Positions 32,775 to 42,872 of a stretch of 64,000 bases of DNA are shown one piece after another. The translations under genes were made by a program, and so were the position numbers. The stretch covers positions 9,769,524 through 9,833,523 of the forward strand of contig OY725488.1 of the NCBI GenBank assembly GCA_963281255.1, in the 5' to 3' direction. The notes under the pieces are model-generated. The model did not search any database, had not been told where the DNA came from, and saw only the letters and a list, made by a program, of their open reading frames with translations. Position 1 is the first letter of the stretch; the number at the start of each line of letters is the position of its first letter. This DNA is from Aphrocallistes beatrix (taxonomy: Eukaryota; Porifera; Hexactinellida; Sceptrulophora; Aphrocallistidae).

Positions 32775-33460
32775 AATCACTGAGCTTAGAACTTTGAAGG
32801 TCAATTCCCAGCGAAAACTCAGCGGATTCAAACCTGAAAAGCGGAAACACAAAAACGCCAAGAAGTCTCTCCTCCAGGGTTGCCATCTCCTCAGTCATAA
32901 AAAAAGGACACTCAGGGATAGATCGAAGATTTAGAAAAACGATGTAAAGAGAGAGCGTAGCGAACGACAATAATGACTGTCTGGGTGCTAGCGCCCCAAG
33001 GAATTGTTTTGAATGTTTTTAGTGTGCTTCTATATCATTATATTGGATCTCTGATCCAATATAATGATATAGTAGCACAGTTCTAAAATGAGTGCTGGTG
33101 TCCGGCCGTATGTGGTGTACAGACCTGAGTTTAAGAGATATCGGTTTCAATTTTTTTGTGAAGCTGCGGACATATATGTAAATTCTCACCTAGGGTTTCG
33201 ATTTCCAAAATATGCTAAATCATCATGATAGCCATTCTAGTATATAATCTACAAGTAAAACGTAAAAGGACAAGAATGAGTTTATAAGAACAAAAAGGAC
33301 AAAAGGCGAAAAAAAGGACAAAAAGGACAGGTAGCAAAAATGAAGGACTGTCCTTTCTAAAAAAGGACGTATGGTAACCCTGCTCTCCTCTCCCTCCCGC
33401 CCCCTCCAGGCCCTGGTGCTCAGCCCACGCGGGAGCTGTGTCCACACCTCTGCCACCAGG
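32775..33460 (+). pseudogene. DDX24-like fragment fused to LPAAT, copy 2, split by a MITE
   Basis: The same chimera as at 28.89 kb, interrupted by the hAT-like element 32875-33382. After the element the acceptor remnant and ALVLSP follow. One C is missing from CAGCCCCACG, shifting the frame (SPRGSCVHT instead of SPTRELC) and putting it in line with LPAAT. Confidence 0.75.
32875..33382. mobile_element. hAT-like MITE with CTCTCCTC duplication
   Basis: Termini CAGGGTTGCCATCTC and GTATGGTAACCCTG. Perfect 8-bp duplication CTCTCCTC at 32867-32874 and 33383-33390. The paralogous site at 28.98 kb is uninterrupted and carries the target once. The interior is rich in AAAGGAC and holds a 20-bp-stem hairpin at 33030-33072. 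Confidence 0.92.
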
Positions 33461-34105
33461 AAGCTAGCCACTTCTCCGTGCAAGTTCGTGCTCGCCATCT
33501 TCCCAGAAGGAACCCGCTTCACTCCTGAGAAGCACCTGGAGTCCAAGGCCATCGCCGCCAAGAAAGGGCTGCCCGCGTACAAGCACCACCTCACGCCTCG
33601 CACACGCGGCTTCCACGCGCTGACGGCGTGTCTCCGTGCAGACGTACGCATGCTCTACATCGTGGACATCACCATCCTGACTCCAGAGCTCGCCTCCGTA
33701 GGGACGGTGCTCTCGGGACAGGAGACGGAGTGTGACGTCATGCTCAGCTTCCACCCGCTCCCCTCCATCCCGCAGACGGAGCGGGGCAGCGGGGAGTGGC
33801 TCTACCAGCTGTTCAGAGACAAGGACGAGCAGGTGGACTTCCACAGGAGACACGGCCTCTTCCCAGGAACGCCGGTGGGGGTAGAGCTGCCGAGTCGCTG
33901 CCGCTACTACTCTCTGTTCTGGATGGCTGTCTCTCTCCTGCCTCCGCTCTCCCTCTGACTCTGCCTCGCGGCTGCAGAGCTGTACTGGCTGCTGCTGGCC
34001 TGCGTCTTAGCGCTGTGGGTGGTCGGGAGGCTCTTGGACAGACTTGTCGACCTAACAAAGATACACAAGGCTTCCAAGTACGGAACAGGAAACAAGCTTA
34101 ACTAA
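33461..34105 (+). pseudogene. LPAAT 3' fragment 4 (premature stop)
   Basis: Begins at RKLATSPCKF and reaches the normal C-terminal stop at 34103-34105, but CTCGGACTC has become CTCTGACTC near 33957, the same TGA as in fragment 1. Extra changes (TACAAG to GCGTACAAG context, LRADVRMLYIVD) show that it is older than fragment 3. Motif III is present, NHX4D is absent. Confidence 0.85.
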
Positions 34106-34673
34106 TTCCATCTGCTTTATCTGAGTTGTGGAATATTCTATTTTTATGCGATAGCTTTACTGAAGAGTTGTGTTTTATATTTTGCGCTTTCTATTAATGA
34201 TTTTGAATAACGTTATTTTTCTTCAAATTTGTAAAACTTTAATTATCTAGTATCCTCGTGTAGCATGTCGGCAGGAGCTGTGGACAGATAAGTCATATTT
34301 GTGAAAAATTGTGCATTTATATTACACATATCTTCAGCTTTACATAATTAAACCACTTTTAGTTTGCTAATTTCGGCCCTGAAATAAGATAAAAATTTAG
34401 TTTAGAGAGGAAAATAACTATTTTGTGGTAATCAAATTAAGATGTCAGTAACCGATTTGATGGATGAATTTATTGAGCAAACGTATAATCCCAAATTCCT
34501 ATATAGAATCTCCTCTATTTTTAGAATTAAACTAATCACATGTGTGTTCCTATCTCACTCTACTTCATGTGGTAACTTTCAAGATAGAAACATTTAATGT
34601 GAATGGAATTAAATAGAATTGAAAGTCATTTTGCAATTATTCATCTGAATAAGACAAATACAATCAATCTTCC

Positions 34674-34874
34674 TTTCTAAAACTGAAACTTTCCTCACTA
34701 ACAAGGAACACAAGACACAACAACTTCCATACTCACATCCTCCTAACCACTTCACACTATCACTTCCAATACTACATCTCATTCCAATACTGATACATCC
34801 AGATCTCAACTCACATAAATACACTCTCATCAACTTGTGTTCTATCTAACAAAACGACACAATTCTAACACGTA
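34674..34874 (+). promoter_or_regulatory. NHL-family promoter, copy F (one site mutated)
   Basis: AAAACTGAAACT at 34679-34690 is kept. The second site reads CACTATCACTTCC (34755-34767), breaking the GAAA core. It precedes a pseudogene. Confidence 0.55.
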
Positions 34875-35844
34875 ATGGCGACAAGATTCCCACAATTGAA
34901 TCCGACCAACATTCCAGTGGACAAATTTGCAAGAGTGGAACAAGAGATCCGAACATACTTCGACACCATCATCAGGACAGTGAACTCCCCTCCCTGTCCC
35001 TCAATTCAACTCAGAAGATCTCCAATCTCTCCTGCAACAGCTGGAGAGGATAGGAACTGTTCAGGAAGCGAAAAGACTCTACTCTGAAAAACTGGAACCT
35101 GTCAGGAGTATTGGGAAGGAAGGAAAGAAGAAAGGAGAGTTCAACTATCCTCATGGTGTCAGAATAGAGGGAGAGAAGATCTATGTCTGTGATTCAAACA
35201 ACAAAAGAGTTCAAGTATTTTCTGACGATGGCAAATTCCTGACAGAATTCGGTAAGGGACAGCTAAGTTATCCTCACGATATAGCTATTTGTGATAAATG
35301 GGCTTTTGTAAGCGATTGGAATCGAAATAAAGTCTTCAAATTCCAAATATCTAATTTTAAGTTAATGAATAAGAGTGTCAGAGAAGTGCTTATTCTCCCT
35401 CTAGGTCTAACAGTGGATAAGAATGAATTGTTAGTTGCAGATTGTTTGAATCACTGAATATCAGTTCTAAATTTGGATTTACACTATTTAAGAGAGATAG
35501 GAAAAGGAATGCTCAAATATCCATGTGATGTAAAGACTGATTCGAACATAATGTTTGTAGTTGATAAAAATAGCTCTCATAATGTGCATGTATTCTCTAA
35601 ATCAGCTGATCTGTTGTACAGTATGATAAGTGTGAAAAGTGAAGCATTCTCACATATGTTTCTGTGTTTAGATCAGTTTAGTAATATTATAATTAGCAAT
35701 AAATATGAAAAATCAATACAAATATTTACGTCAGGAGGAAAGTTAATACATTCCATTCAGTGTGGAAAACCTCCTATGGGAATAGCAGTAACTAATAATA
35801 ATACAATTGTGTGTGTTGTTGATGATTCAGTTAAATTCTATTAA
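34875..35844 (+). pseudogene. Coiled-coil/NHL protein, copy F (deleted and frameshifted)
   Basis: The first 36 codons match the family. Sequence equivalent to 11031-11239 of copy C (209 bp, most of the coiled coil) is missing between CAGTGA and ACTCCCC, which shifts the frame. Near 35395 an insertion gives GTGTCAGAGAAGTG. Near 35456 AGA has become TGA (AATCACTGAATATC). Blades 4-6 remain open as a 123-codon frame (35473-35844) ending at the family stop. The loss of the coil and several lesions make this a clear pseudogene. Confidence 0.9.
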
Positions 35845-36070
35845 TATTAATATAGTTTTTCGTATACTCGTATATCTTAAACTTTCTTCTCAATTTGTTA
35901 TTATTATTTTGTGTGCTGTCAATTAAACTATTTCATCATATTCGTAAACACTCTTAAACTGAAGGGAATTTTTGAGAATAGATTGCTAGCATTTGAATAA
36001 TTTATATTCTCACTCATATCACACTTAAGTATTCCACGATTCCAGTTAACAACTGAGAATTTCTTACTAA

Positions 36071-36987
36071 CAAGCACGCTTCGCTTGCTTCCGCTTCGCG
36101 GCTTACGGACACTGCGTGTCCGCAGAGTCGCCCTGCGGGCGCCTGGAGTCACTCAATCTAACATATTTTGGAATTCTTTCCTTTATATAACTATTGTAAA
36201 CAAAGGTCGACAAATAATTTCTCATATGGATCTGAAAATATGATATTCGAAATCTACACCCCTGAAAACCCCATGTCAACCATTGGAAGCTAGTCTCTAG
36301 CCTATTTTGTAATTTGTTTACTTTATGTATCTATTGTAAACAAAGTAAACATTGATCATCAAATATACTCGAAAATATTATATTCGAAATCTACACCCCT
36401 GAAAATCCCATGTCAACCGTTGAAAGCAAGTTTCTAGCATATTTTTGAGATTTGTTTACTTTATGTATCTAATGTAAACAAAAGTAAACAAATAATTTAT
36501 CACATAAATCTGAAAATATGATATTCGAAACCCACACCCCTGAAAACCCCATGTCAACCGTTGAAAGCAAGTTTCTAGCATATTTTTCAAAATTCATCAA
36601 ATGGTGTGAAAATATGTATATAAAGGTGTGAAAATATATAGATAATTTTTTTATTGCCATACACTATAATACATTTAAGCGCTCAAACATAAGTTGTGGC
36701 TTTAAAGTATTAATAACAGTGACGATAGATTGTAGTGTTGTACTTGTATAATGATTTCTATTGTGATAGTGTAGGTCATTTATTTAGTATAGAAAAGGTG
36801 TGAAAAATTGTTTTCCATTTTTTTTGCAGAGGTGTGGAAATTTCGCTTAGATCTTAGAACTTAATCGTAGATTCATCATTTGAAACCTACATGCCAATTT
36901 TCGTATCTCTACGATTTACCAATTCTTCAAACAATTCGAACAAACAAACAAACAAACAAACAAATCCTAGCATTTTAATATATAAGA
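36071..36987 (-). mobile_element. Helitron-like element, family H1, complete copy
   Basis: On the minus strand it starts TCTTATATATTAAAATGCTA and ends AAGCGAAGCGTGCTTG. The flanks are ...TTCTTACTAA and TACTAACATATCG. The same flank after NHL copies B and C reads CTAATACTAAC without interruption, so the insertion is exactly between A and T with no duplication. Just before the 3' end are GC-rich inverted motifs (GCGGACACGCAGTGTCCG). 917 bp, no Rep/helicase gene, hence non-autonomous. Confidence 0.82.
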
Positions 36988-37768
36988 TACTAACATATCG
37001 TCCTTGTTGTACGATCAATCCAATACTGAACATAAAGGTATAGACTAGTGATGAAGATTAGTAAGACTGGGCGAAAACTCAGGATTTGTACTATGAGTTT
37101 TAGAAAATATTTGTTTTCTCCAAATTATCTAGAGAGCCACGGCCTATCAGCCTTACCAGAGCCTACGTCCATTGATCTTAATTAGCTACCCTCACTCAAA
37201 AATATTTGAAAATTTATTCTCACTAAATCTAATTTCAGAATTCCTTTACTAACAACGTTGAACTCAGTTTGGTTAATACAGTGGAGTCGCATATTAGTGC
37301 GGCATATTTTCTAAACATTCCCGGATTCTCAATATTCCGGCTGAATTGATGGATTCTACAGACAGTCCAAACCATGGTTAGAGTCATTCTATTTGTATAG
37401 CAGCTTTAGGCAACATAATAATTGTGTTTAAATATTGATATATAATCCTCCGAGCAATTCTAGACTAATTTGTATGTGCAACCTCAATGTCTGGTCCTGG
37501 AAAAAACCCAACTGAACTATCAAAATGCTAGGGACAGTGCTTCCTTCTGAAACAGCTGAAATATTTGCTCCCGGCGGATCGTATTCTACGCAAACAGATT
37601 ATTTCATGAATTAATATAATTCGTGGTTTTGTTGGCAACCAGGCTTATCTCTACATTTCATGGATGTAACCACCAGACCACCAGATCTGTCGAGCATTAT
37701 AACGTCCATGATTCCATTTCATGAAAGCAATTCTATGCACATTTGAAAGAAATTGTTGTAATTGAGGT
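36988..37768. other. Remainder of NHL copy F flank, then unique sequence
   Basis: The array flank ends at about 37295. No gene seen after that. Confidence 0.5.
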
Positions 37769-38128
37769 TAGAGTTGTACGCGGGCTGCGGGCCGACTTTC
37801 TTATCAGCCCGTGGGCCGTGTGGGCCGAATATAAAAGTTTGCGGGTTACGCGGGTCGGAAATCTTGGCAGGACTCCCCGCGATGACAACCTAGACGATGT
37901 TTTTAATTGTCACGAGGTACCAATTAAGGAAAACTTACGTAAATGGAACTTTGTTAGTTTCCACTTATTTGCGTTTGCAGAAACTCCCATAAAAGGATTC
38001 CCTAAGTGTCTCTCTATAGTTAGTAACTAACAAAGCGGGCCAAAAATATTTATGCGGGCTTCTTGCGGGCCGAATAATTTAGTTGCGGGCCGGGCCGGGT
38101 TACAAATTTCGGCCCGCGTACAACTCTG
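37769..38128. mobile_element. hAT-like MITE with ATTGAGGT duplication
   Basis: Duplication ATTGAGGT at 37761-37768 and 38129-38136. Ends TAGAGTTGTACGCGGGC and GCCCGCGTACAACTCTG. Interior rich in GCGGGCCG. A second member lies at 52915-53183. Confidence 0.9.
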
Positions 38129-38642
38129 ATTGAGGTTAATGATTTCTAAAACTGTTTGAACAAAGGAAATGAGGACTACATATACTCTTACATGTATTTA
38201 TTGGGAGTATAATAGAGATTACATATTGTTCCGAGATATCTGTTAAATTTTTAAGGGAAATTTGTATTGACATGTTACCACTATATTGTAATACAAATGC
38301 AAATATCCAAAATATAGATAAATCTGCTATTCAGCTGAAATAAACTATCCTACTACAAGTAATACACTGAGTTGTAAGGCAAAGATGCTGATTTCAAAAA
38401 GATTAGTTTAAGTTAGTTGAGTCAGTGCCATCGGGAAGTTTCAATTATACTAAATCCTGATGGTTCAATTTCCTTACTAACTTTTGATAAACAGTATCAT
38501 GACAAATCTTTCTTAGAATAAGAAATGAGCTGTAAGCACAATTCTGTTGGATGCTAACTCCACAGATATATCAGCAAAGATTTGTCTCGACTATAAAAGA
38601 ATTTGAATGCAGAGAGATGGTCAACTATAAGATTGATTTAAA

Positions 38643-39746
38643 ATGATTCGCAACTACTGGAGTACATATGAGTACATTTTCTGGGCTGTCCACATACCCC
38701 TGATTCTTGTATTACTCCTGGTTTCACTGTGTATTTGGAGGAAGAGGAGGTTACTGCAGAAGGAGCTCAAACTCGTTCCCTCTCTCACAACCTCCAAACT
38801 GGAAGCTGATCTTCATCTTAAGAACTTTCGCATAAAGTTCTGTACTATTAATCTGCTTCTATGTATTCTCCTCATTGAATTCCTGCCTAACGCGTTCGCT
38901 ATAATCTCTGAGGCAACTCTCTATTACATCCACTCTACTCTCCCTCAAACCTACAATCTCTCTAACTCGTGTATCATCGTGCATAACCCAATGCTAGCGG
39001 CTAGAGGAATGCAGGACTCAGGTCTGCTATTCCTTCCTTTTAAGCTCTCTCTGTCCTTCCACCTGCTGCTCATTCCCTCTCTATGCTTCTTGTTGAAGTT
39101 CCTTCGCAGGGCCTACCTCGGTCACAGCTATTCTCTCGTCATCACGCACTGGCTAACCTACCTCTCACTCAGGTTCACCATTCTCCTCTTCCTCATGAGT
39201 TTCCTATCCACTCAGTGGCTATTCCTCCTCTCGGAGTCAGTCCTGTATGTTGCAGACATGAGCATCTACATATCATACGCTCGTAGGTTCTATCTCGTTC
39301 TTCTCTCCAGAGCGATTGAGGCCAGAATGCATTGTGAGTACAGTGAGTCCATAACGCGGTCAAACATCCTGTATCGATACCGCATCACTATACTAGTCAT
39401 CAGCATTCCTCTAACGCTCATGGTAACACAAGTGGTGCTAGAGAATGTGATGCAGCTGTTGAATTTGGTGTTCGTGAACGGTTGCTACTTCAACCACTTC
39501 AGCTACGGACTGATTCCTACCCCTCCACTCTACCCTAATGTCACCCAGACTCTGAGAATGATTGGCCGTAAAGTTGACTTAATCTGGCTTGTCATGTCGA
39601 TTGTTCGTAAGAGTATGATAGTACTTCTGTATCTGACATTCCTGATGCTGAACTTAGTCAGTTCTCCTGCTCAGTGGAAATCGTTGAGACTCAGTTCTCT
39701 CTTCACACCGCTCTTAACTCGGAAACAAAATACGATCAGATCTTAA
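38643..39746 (+). CDS. Orphan seven-helix membrane protein
   Basis: Intact single-exon gene for 367 residues, not matching any family I can name. Hydrophobic segments lie at about 11-32 (FWAVHIPLILVLLLVSLCIW), 67-89, 134-154, 165-188, 191-214, 247-279 and 311-338. A basic turn RKRRLLQKELK follows helix 1, YARRFYLVLLSRAIEAR follows helix 5, and potential N-glycosylation sites occur at NLSNS and PNVTQ. The count and layout resemble a GPCR-like or nematode-type chemoreceptor topology, but there is no DRY, NPxxY or conserved extracellular Cys pair that I can identify. A paralogue with the same YARR(F/L)Y...SR loop is at 45.3 kb, which argues that this is a real gene family. The function is unknown; a lineage-specific receptor is a guess. 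Confidence 0.7.
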   Translation: MIRNYWSTYEYIFWAVHIPLILVLLLVSLCIWRKRRLLQKELKLVPSLTTSKLEADLHLKNFRIKFCTINLLLCILLIEFLPNAFAIISEATLYYIHSTLPQTYNLSNSCIIVHNPMLAARGMQDSGLLFLPFKLSLSFHLLLIPSLCFLLKFLRRAYLGHSYSLVITHWLTYLSLRFTILLFLMSFLSTQWLFLLSESVLYVADMSIYISYARRFYLVLLSRAIEARMHCEYSESITRSNILYRYRITILVISIPLTLMVTQVVLENVMQLLNLVFVNGCYFNHFSYGLIPTPPLYPNVTQTLRMIGRKVDLIWLVMSIVRKSMIVLLYLTFLMLNLVSSPAQWKSLRLSSLFTPLLTRKQNTIRS

Positions 39747-39964
39747 TAATTTTAATTTGCCTGATTTATGTATTTTATGATCACTTATCAACACAATTAG
39801 ATATTATAAGATATAATTTTCTCGCTGGGTTAATTATAGAATAGCTCATAAACAACTTCAACGTCTGATACTGGTGAAACCGAGAATGCCTTCTCTAGAA
39901 AATGCTTTAATTGGGAATTCTGTATTGGATAGCAAAATATAGAACAATTCTTGAGATAGAGATA

Positions 39965-40738
39965 CAGGGTGTCAATTAAGTTCTGTTACAAGCTTCATTA
40001 GGTATAAAATTTCTTATACTCAAACGATCTTAGTTATTATGGTCCTTAGAGATTGTAATTCGAATATTTTCAATGATTTTAAAAGATTTTTCGATACTAT
40101 GACTTAGAAATGTGCTTTGTATGGTGAGTTTTGAGAAAAAAAAATGTGTCTTGGCTCGCAGCGAAAATCGTGAATCAGGGCCCACTGCTTTTCAAGTTAT
40201 CTTCCCAGAGTCTTCAAATTATAGGAAAAATTAGCTCACACATTTTCCTCGAACACTCTAAATTTGTAGAGATATAAGATGTTTTGATCAGTGCATTTTG
40301 AAGACCATTTGGATCAGATTTTTTTGTGATGTGAAAAAAAGTGCCATTTTGGGGAATTTTGCAAAATGTAACCTAATTTGAACTGCGACTGAATAGCTTT
40401 TTCTCGTTTCTGATAACGAATTCAGTGGATTTATGAAATATTTCTATGTTGAATGAAAGGTCTCTGGTGCTAAATCGTCATGGGACATCGATTATGAAGA
40501 CATTTTTTACAGAAGCAGTGGGCCCTGATTCGCGATTTTCGCTGCGAGCCAGGACACATTTTTTTTTCTCAAAACTCACCATACAAAACACATTTCTAAG
40601 TCATAGAATCGAAAAATCTTTTAAAATCATTGAAAATATTCGAATTACAATCTCTAAGGACCATAATAACTAAGATCGTTTGAGTATAAGAAATTTTATA
40701 CCTAATGAAGCTTGTAACAGAACTTAATTGACACCCTG
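39965..40738. mobile_element. Foldback mariner-type MITE with 226-bp arms
   Basis: TA-flanked element starting CAGGGTGTCAATTAAGTTCT and ending in the complement. Arms 39965-40190 and 40513-40738 are the same length and nearly perfect complements, around a 322-bp core. CAGGGTG-type ends with TA target fit Tc1/mariner. No transposase. Confidence 0.88.
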
Positions 40739-40742
40739 TATA

Positions 40743-41972
40743 TCAAATCTAGACTTAAAATTATTAGATTAATTCCCTCCCATTGACCGACATAAATATG
40801 AAAATTATCTGTACAGATACCTCTGAGATAAAAATCATAACATTTAGATTTTTCTTTCTTCTCAGTGGATTTATTCAATTTCAAAATTGCTTTATCACAT
40901 TGTACGTAAATTGATTGGTTGTGAAATAGAATATTTTCTGGATAACTTATTTCGTCATCTTTCACAGATCTGATCCATTCTCCTTCTCTATAGAGAAATT
41001 CTGAACTCTGTGATTCCATTCGTCGGCTACATAAATATTCTCATTCATAGGATTAGTCGCTATACCACATGGATGATAGAGTTGATTGTCTTCACTACCT
41101 CTGTCACACAGGGCTGGGGTTGGTTAACCGATTTTAGGGTTCAGTCATTTTGGTTTCCTCCAGGGCGGTTAACCGGTTAACCGATGTCAATATAAATTAG
41201 TAAAAATATGGATTTTTGGACTAATCTTTAACCTGGTATTAATAATTTTATAATTTTCAGTGGTCTCGAAATATATTATATGATTATAAAATAGGAATTA
41301 TACTGTATTATCAAATTTTTAGAAGCAATATTCATGAATCTCCGTAGAAAAACAATGAAATTAGTGTAAATATTTATAAAATAAAGCCGATCGGTTAACC
41401 GATCGAGGATTTCCTTAACCGTTAACCGGGATTGACGGCGGTTAACCGGTTAACCGATTAACCGAATCCAGCCTTGTGTCACATTTACTCCATTTCAGCT
41501 GATACCAAGTATCTTCATTAAAAACCAGAATCTGTTGATCACAACGACACATTCTATTAATACAATCTTTCAATTCATCCATTCTCCAAGTAACTTCACA
41601 TTAGGAATATCAATATCCATTTTCTTTTGACTGTATGTATCAATAGACTCAGATATTTGTGATTTGTGGATTAGATTTAGTTCGAAATATAATCTCGATT
41701 TCCTTGGACCTTTTCTCAATTTCTTCAACCCTTTTTTGAGTTTCAGTTTTCTTTTTCTCCCTTTTAGCAATCATTTCTTTCCAAATAGTATCCAATTCGA
41801 GGATTATTTCTTCTTCTTTCTTTTCGATAAGACTTCTCATTTCTTTGCTGATTCTTCTTACTTCCAACTTCTTCCTTTCAATCACTTCTCTAAACGAGTT
41901 CACTTTATTCTGGAGTTTGTTACTCACTCCAAATAAACCAACAGGACCAGATCCTGGATCTGCTGTTGCCAT
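40743..41972 (-). pseudogene. Divergent coiled-coil/NHL gene, broken
   Basis: Starts MATADPGSGPVGLFGV at 41972 and runs into a long charged coiled coil (NKLQNKVNSFREVIERKKLE, EEEIILELDTIWKEMIAKRE) until a stop near 41649. In another frame the protein continues (DTYSQKKMDIDIPNVK, MDELKDCINRMCRCDQQI), is interrupted by a hAT-like MITE (41109-41476), and resumes with a clear NHL blade (YHPCGIATNPMNENIYVADE, WNHRVQNF). After another frameshift it continues (DDEISYPENILFHNQSIYVQ, GICTDNFHIYVGQWEG). It stops at the foldback element. The architecture is that of the tandem family but the sequence is distant. Frameshifts, a MITE and a missing end make it a pseudogene. Confidence 0.75.
41109..41476. 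mobile_element. hAT-like MITE inside the NHL-like pseudogene
   Basis: Ends CAGGGCTGGGGTTGG and CCAGCCTTG, flanked by TGTCACA on both sides (41102-41108, 41477-41483). The interior has repeated GGTTAACCGG. Confidence 0.82.
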
Positions 41973-41983
41973 TAGAGTTTTGC

Positions 41984-42475
41984 TATTATTTCAATTAAGA
42001 ACAGTTCAGCTATATAAAAGTGTATTTTGAGAATTTGTAATTCAATTCATTTAATACATTAAGCCGTGGTTGAATGATGTTATTCGTTCTTATCCATTGT
42101 GTTTCAACAATAATCTTATGCATAGTACTTCTCTCCTCATACAGGAGAATTAAATTTCGGGAAAGTCCATATTTAACTTGTCACCTATCTATTTCAGTAT
42201 ATTACATACATACTCGACTCTTTCCAGTTGTGAAAATTCGGTATGCCATATTGTCATCTGAATTGTGTGGGATCGCTGAAACTGATATAACAGATGGACT
42301 CATAACAGTGAAGAAATAGATCTTATTAATAAGTTTTTGTCTGGTATCGAAACAAATTCTCCCAAACTATGAGCGACTTTAAGGAGTTATGGCGTCTTAT
42401 ATAATCCCATTTCACTTCATGGATGAACTGTGCATTGCTGATGTGTCTCTGAGTGTGAAACTGTCTATCAAAATA
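41984..42475. other. Gene-free stretch
   Basis: No gene recognised. A TATATAAAA run at 42011-42019 lies about 40 bp upstream of the minus-strand NHL-like start. Confidence 0.35.
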
Positions 42476-42664
42476 CAGTCGACTCCGCTTAATTATGTCA
42501 CATCGGTCAGGGCGTATTTTGACCCGATTAAGCGGAGAACCCTATTAACCGAAAATATTTTTGTATTAGCCTCTATGTAAGAGAGCTATTCCGGTCCTGC
42601 CAAAAGTGACCCGATTAAGCGGCTGACCTGATTAAACAGTGACCCTATTAAGCGGAGTTGACTG
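42476..42664. mobile_element. pogo/Tigger-like MITE P1, complete copy
   Basis: TA-flanked 189 bp. Ends CAGTCGACTCCGCTTAAT and TTAAGCGGAGTTGACTG. The best-preserved member of P1. Confidence 0.88.
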
Positions 42665-42872
42665 TATATCGAATCGGTTCTTGACATATATTTGACTACC
42701 ACACAATATTTGGAGTCATTTTTTTAATCTTATTAAATATGGCAGTAATATAGTGACAGAGTACGCTGACTGTCTCAAATTGTATCTTGTTCATATATCA
42801 GGTTCTAACAGCACATGATTACAAAGGTATATTTACAATGGTTCCAGGTTTTCTGGTTTACAGTAGGGATAA

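Noticed and set aside
37743-38030. 95-codon frame at 37.7 kb
   Set aside because: It falls inside a hAT-like MITE and has counterparts in the related MITE at 52.9 kb; not a gene.
41103-41475. GGTTAACCGG repeats as a regulatory array
   Set aside because: They are the interior of a MITE bounded by TGTCACA direct repeats.
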